Shown in pieces: positions 61,547-64,000 of a DNA stretch of 64,000 nucleotides. Source of the stretch: Achromobacter xylosoxidans A8 (GTDB lineage Bacteria > Pseudomonadota > Gammaproteobacteria > Burkholderiales > Burkholderiaceae_B); NCBI RefSeq assembly GCF_000165835.1, contig NC_014640.1, forward strand, positions 2,232,001 to 2,296,000. Direction: 5' to 3'. Within the stretch, counting starts at the first letter, position 1. Every line of letters starts with the position of its first letter. The notes below the pieces were generated by a model. The model ran no database searches. It saw only the letters and a list, made by a program, of their open reading frames with translations, and was not told where the DNA came from. The position numbers and the translations under genes are program-made.

Positions 61547-61972
61547 ATGTCCATTCAACGCACCCTCTCGATCATCAAGCCCGACGCCGTCGCCAAGAAC
61601 GTCATCGGCCAGATCGTCGGCCGTTTCGAGCAAGCTGGCCTGAAGGTCATCGCTGCCCGCCTGGCCCAGCTGTCGCGCGCCGACGCCGAGCGTTTCTACG
61701 CCGTGCACAAGGAACGCCCCTTCTTCAAGGACCTGGTCGACTTCATGATCTCGGGTCCCGTGTTCGTGCAAGTCCTGGAAGGCGAAGACGCCATCCTGAA
61801 GAACCGCGACCTGATGGGCGCCACGGACCCCAAGAAAGCGGCTCCCGGCACCATCCGCGCCGACTTCGCCGACAGCATCGACGCCAACGCCGTGCACGGC
61901 TCGGACGCTCCGGAAACGGCCGCTGTCGAAGTCGCTTTCTTCTTCCCCGAAATCAACATCCACAGCCGTTGA
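61547..61972 (+). CDS. ndk: nucleoside diphosphate kinase
   Basis: Balances nucleoside triphosphate pools by phosphate transfer through a histidine. The 141-residue protein is standard: the catalytic His117 lies in [10 protein letters not shown], and the N-terminus [14 protein letters not shown] is typical. It has a long leader (see the region before it) and is followed 44 bases later by rlmN, a common neighbour in proteobacteria. Confidence 0.98.
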   Translation: MSIQRTLSIIKPDAVAKNVIGQIVGRFEQAGLKVIAARLAQLSRADAERFYAVHKERPFFKDLVDFMISGPVFVQVLEGEDAILKNRDLMGATDPKKAAPGTIRADFADSIDANAVHGSDAPETAAVEVAFFFPEINIHSR

Positions 61973-62016
61973 TTTTCGCGGAACTTCTGTTCTAGCTTTT
62001 TAGTGTTACCCAGGTC

Positions 62017-63171
62017 ATGGAAACCGTCGAACGAATCAATCTGCTGGGGCTAGACGGCTCCGCCCTGTCCGAACTGGTCGGAAAGTGGGGCGGCAAGCCG
62101 TTTCGGGCTCGCCAGTTGCAGCGCTGGATGCACCAGCGCGGCGCCGATTCGTTCGACGCCATGACCGACCTGGCCCGCGACTTCCGCGGCCAGCTTGCGC
62201 AGCATTGCCGCATCGAGGCTTTGCCCGTCAACATCGAGCAGCGCTCGACCGACGGCACCCGCAAGTGGCTGTTCGATGTGGGGCAGGGCAATGCCATCGA
62301 GACCGTCTTCATTCCCGAGGACGACCGCGGCACGCTATGCATTTCCAGCCAGGCCGGATGCGTGGTGAACTGCCGCTTCTGCTCGACCGGGCACCAAGGC
62401 TTCAACCGCAACCTGAAGACCAGCGAGATCATCGGCCAGCTGTGGTGGGCCAAGCGCGTGCTGGAGGCCGACATCGGCACCGCCCGCCTGGAAAGTGCCC
62501 GCGCTACCGAAGACACCCGCGTCATCAGCAATGTGGTCATGATGGGCATGGGCGAACCCCTGCTCAACTACGACCAGGTTCTGCCCGCGTTGCGCCTGAT
62601 GCTGGACGACAACGCCTACGGCTTGTCGCGCCGCCGCGTCACCGTATCCACCTCCGGCGTGGTCCCCATGATGGACCGGCTGTCGCAGGACTGTCCCGTG
62701 GCGCTGGCCGTTTCGCTGCACGCACCGAACGATGCGCTGCGCGACGAGCTGGTGCCGCTGAACAAGAAGTACCCGCTGAAGGAGCTGCTGGCTGCTTGCG
62801 AACGCTATCTGGCGTTCGCCCCGCGCGACTTCATCACTTTCGAATACTGCATGCTGGACGGCATCAATGACACCGACCAGCACGCCAAGGAACTGATCCA
62901 AATTGCACGCCAGCTGCGCTGCAAGCTCAATCTGATTCCGTTCAACCCCTTTCCCGAGTCCGGCCTGAAGCGCTCGAACTCGGCGCGGGTGAAGGTGTTT
63001 GCCCAGCGTCTGATGGACGCCGGCATCATCACCACCGTGCGCAAGACCCGGGGCGACGATATCGATGCGGCCTGTGGCCAACTGGCCGGAGAAGTGCGCG
63101 ACCGTACCCGGATCACCGAACGGAACGCTGCACAGCGCCAGACCATACCAATTAAACAGGTGCACGCATGA
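62017..63171 (+). CDS. rlmN: 23S rRNA A2503 / tRNA A37 C2-methyltransferase
   Basis: Radical-SAM enzyme of 384 residues that methylates A2503 of 23S rRNA and A37 of some tRNAs. The CxxxCxxC cluster site is Cys115, Cys119, Cys122 (CVVNCRFC). It belongs to the block ndk-rlmN-rodZ-ispG that is common in proteobacteria. Its stop overlaps the next gene (ATGA). Confidence 0.97.
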   Translation: METVERINLLGLDGSALSELVGKWGGKPFRARQLQRWMHQRGADSFDAMTDLARDFRGQLAQHCRIEALPVNIEQRSTDGTRKWLFDVGQGNAIETVFIPEDDRGTLCISSQAGCVVNCRFCSTGHQGFNRNLKTSEIIGQLWWAKRVLEADIGTARLESARATEDTRVISNVVMMGMGEPLLNYDQVLPALRLMLDDNAYGLSRRRVTVSTSGVVPMMDRLSQDCPVALAVSLHAPNDALRDELVPLNKKYPLKELLAACERYLAFAPRDFITFEYCMLDGINDTDQHAKELIQIARQLRCKLNLIPFNPFPESGLKRSNSARVKVFAQRLMDAGIITTVRKTRGDDIDAACGQLAGEVRDRTRITERNAAQRQTIPIKQVHA

Positions 63172-63662
63172 CGCAGGATTTCGCTTCTGCAGTTTCAGAA
63201 ACGCCCGCAGGCGCTGTGGGTGGCATCGGCTCGGCATTGCGCGCGCTGCGCCAGTCCAAGGGCTGGTCGCTCGACGAAGTGTCCAGCCGCATCAAGTTTT
63301 CCACGAAGCAGATCGAAGCCCTCGAAAACGAGCAATGGGCAAACCTGCCCACCGGCGTTTCGCTGCGAGGCCTGGTACGCAACTACGCGCGCCTGTTGGG
63401 CGCGGATTCGCAGGCCATCGTCGATTCGCTGGATCCCAAGGCGCGTGTCACCGGTCCGGTGAAGCTCAGCCCGGGCGCTCTGCATTCGGCGCACTCCATT
63501 CCCCAGTCCGGCGCCGACGACGAGCGCTCGTCGTCGACCTCCTGGGGCTGGCTCATCGCCATCGTGCTGGTGCTGGCCGCCGGCGTGGCGTATGCCTTCT
63601 GGCAAGGCTGGTTGCCGCAGCACTGGCTGCCGTCCGACTGGCTGCCGAAGTCGACCAAGTAA
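63168..63662 (+). CDS. RodZ-like helix-turn-helix membrane protein, short form
   Basis: Protein of 164 residues with an N-terminal Xre-like domain (residues 15-100, starting [22 protein letters not shown]) and one membrane helix (about residues 126-148). Full-length RodZ proteins, which link MreB to the cell wall machinery, have a periplasmic DUF4115 domain after the helix; here only about 16 residues remain. The start overlaps the rlmN stop. It is in the position of rodZ before ispG, so it is probably the local RodZ, though truncated. The frame is intact, with no sign of decay. Confidence 0.82.
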   Translation: MTQDFASAVSETPAGAVGGIGSALRALRQSKGWSLDEVSSRIKFSTKQIEALENEQWANLPTGVSLRGLVRNYARLLGADSQAIVDSLDPKARVTGPVKLSPGALHSAHSIPQSGADDERSSSTSWGWLIAIVLVLAAGVAYAFWQGWLPQHWLPSDWLPKSTK

Positions 63663-63678
63663 CAACCCGGTTCCACCG

Positions 63679-64000
63679 ATGCAAGAATCTTCTCTGCCTT
63701 GCCAGGATGCCCCGCCTCCCTCCGTGGGGGCGGCTGAGCGCCGCGCCACGCGTTCGGTGGCGGTGAAGTGGGGTGATCGCGTCGTGAAGATCGGCGGCGA
63801 CGCTCCGGTCGTGGTCCAGTCCATGACCAACACCGACACGGCGGACGCCATCGCCACCGCGATTCAGGTCAAGGAGCTGGCTCAGGCCGGCTCCGAGCTC
63901 GTGCGCATCACCGTGAATACCCCGGAAGCCGCGCGCGAAGTCATCGCCATCCGTGAACAACTCGACCGCATGGGCGTGAACGTGCCGCTGGTCGGAGACT
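63679..64000 (+). CDS. ispG: 4-hydroxy-3-methylbut-2-enyl diphosphate synthase, 5' part
   Basis: First 107 codons of IspG (GcpE), the iron-sulfur enzyme of the MEP isoprenoid pathway; the rest lies beyond the window. The conserved start of the domain, [21 protein letters not shown], is present, after an N-terminal extension of about 25 residues. It begins 16 bases after the RodZ-like gene on the same strand. Confidence 0.93.
   Translation, partial: MQESSLPCQDAPPPSVGAAERRATRSVAVKWGDRVVKIGGDAPVVVQSMTNTDTADAIATAIQVKELAQAGSELVRITVNTPEAAREVIAIREQLDRMGVNVPLVGD

Overview
This is GC-rich bacterial chromosome. Dense, mostly intact genes and conserved housekeeping blocks (glnE, yhdP, rho, trxA, parE/parC, alaS, rpsP-rimM-trmD, valS, ndk, rlmN, ispG) point to a betaproteobacterium of the Burkholderiales. 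The ectABCD genes with a MarR-type EctR, the aromatic amine dehydrogenase cluster and the TAXI-TRAP transporter suggest Alcaligenaceae, most likely Achromobacter or a close relative of Bordetella. No rRNA, tRNA, CRISPR array, insertion sequence or phage gene was recognised.

Layout. 0-2 kb: a drug/metabolite exporter and a zinc-free quinone reductase. 2.3-9.4 kb: an aromatic amine oxidation module made of an aldehyde dehydrogenase, an outer-membrane MetA-like protein, the tryptophan tryptophylquinone (TTQ) amine dehydrogenase (aauB, mauE, mauD, aauA), a c-type cytochrome and an AraC/FeaR-like regulator. 9.4-25.7 kb: core genes (queH, glnE, yhdP, rho, trxA, parE, parC) and a TetR/DUF418 pair. 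25.6-32 kb, minus strand: RpiR regulator, class III aminotransferase, TAXI binding protein and fused TRAP permease. 32.1-36.1 kb: ectR-ectA-ectB-ectC-ectD for ectoine and 5-hydroxyectoine. 36.2-43.3 kb: a MOSC protein, an acyl-CoA dehydrogenase, a guanidinium exporter behind a guanidine-II type riboswitch, panD, a ferredoxin-type reductase, a DadA-like oxidase and a sugar-type binding protein. 43.5-52.3 kb: an R64-like type IVb pilus operon (pilL, N, O, P, Q, R, S, V). 52.4-64 kb: alaS-tusA, a periplasmic protein, rpsP-rimM-trmD, valS, ndk, rlmN, a RodZ-like protein and the start of ispG.

How the genes work together. In the amine module, periplasmic AADH would deaminate phenylethylamine- or tyramine-like amines, pass electrons to a c-type carrier, and release an aldehyde for the cytoplasmic aldehyde dehydrogenase. 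All four expected TTQ active-site residues of the light chain are present, but no MauG- or MauF-like maturation gene is nearby. The ectoine operon has a clear promoter whose -10 box is overlapped by an inverted repeat that could be the EctR operator. The pilus operon is tightly overlapped and lacks a prepilin peptidase and a lytic transglycosylase, so it must borrow them.

The most striking non-coding element precedes the SugE/Gdx exporter on the minus strand. Three successive hairpins, each with an ACGG tetraloop, are separated by equal 13-nt linkers, starting one base after the predicted transcription start. Guanidine-II riboswitches normally have two such hairpins.
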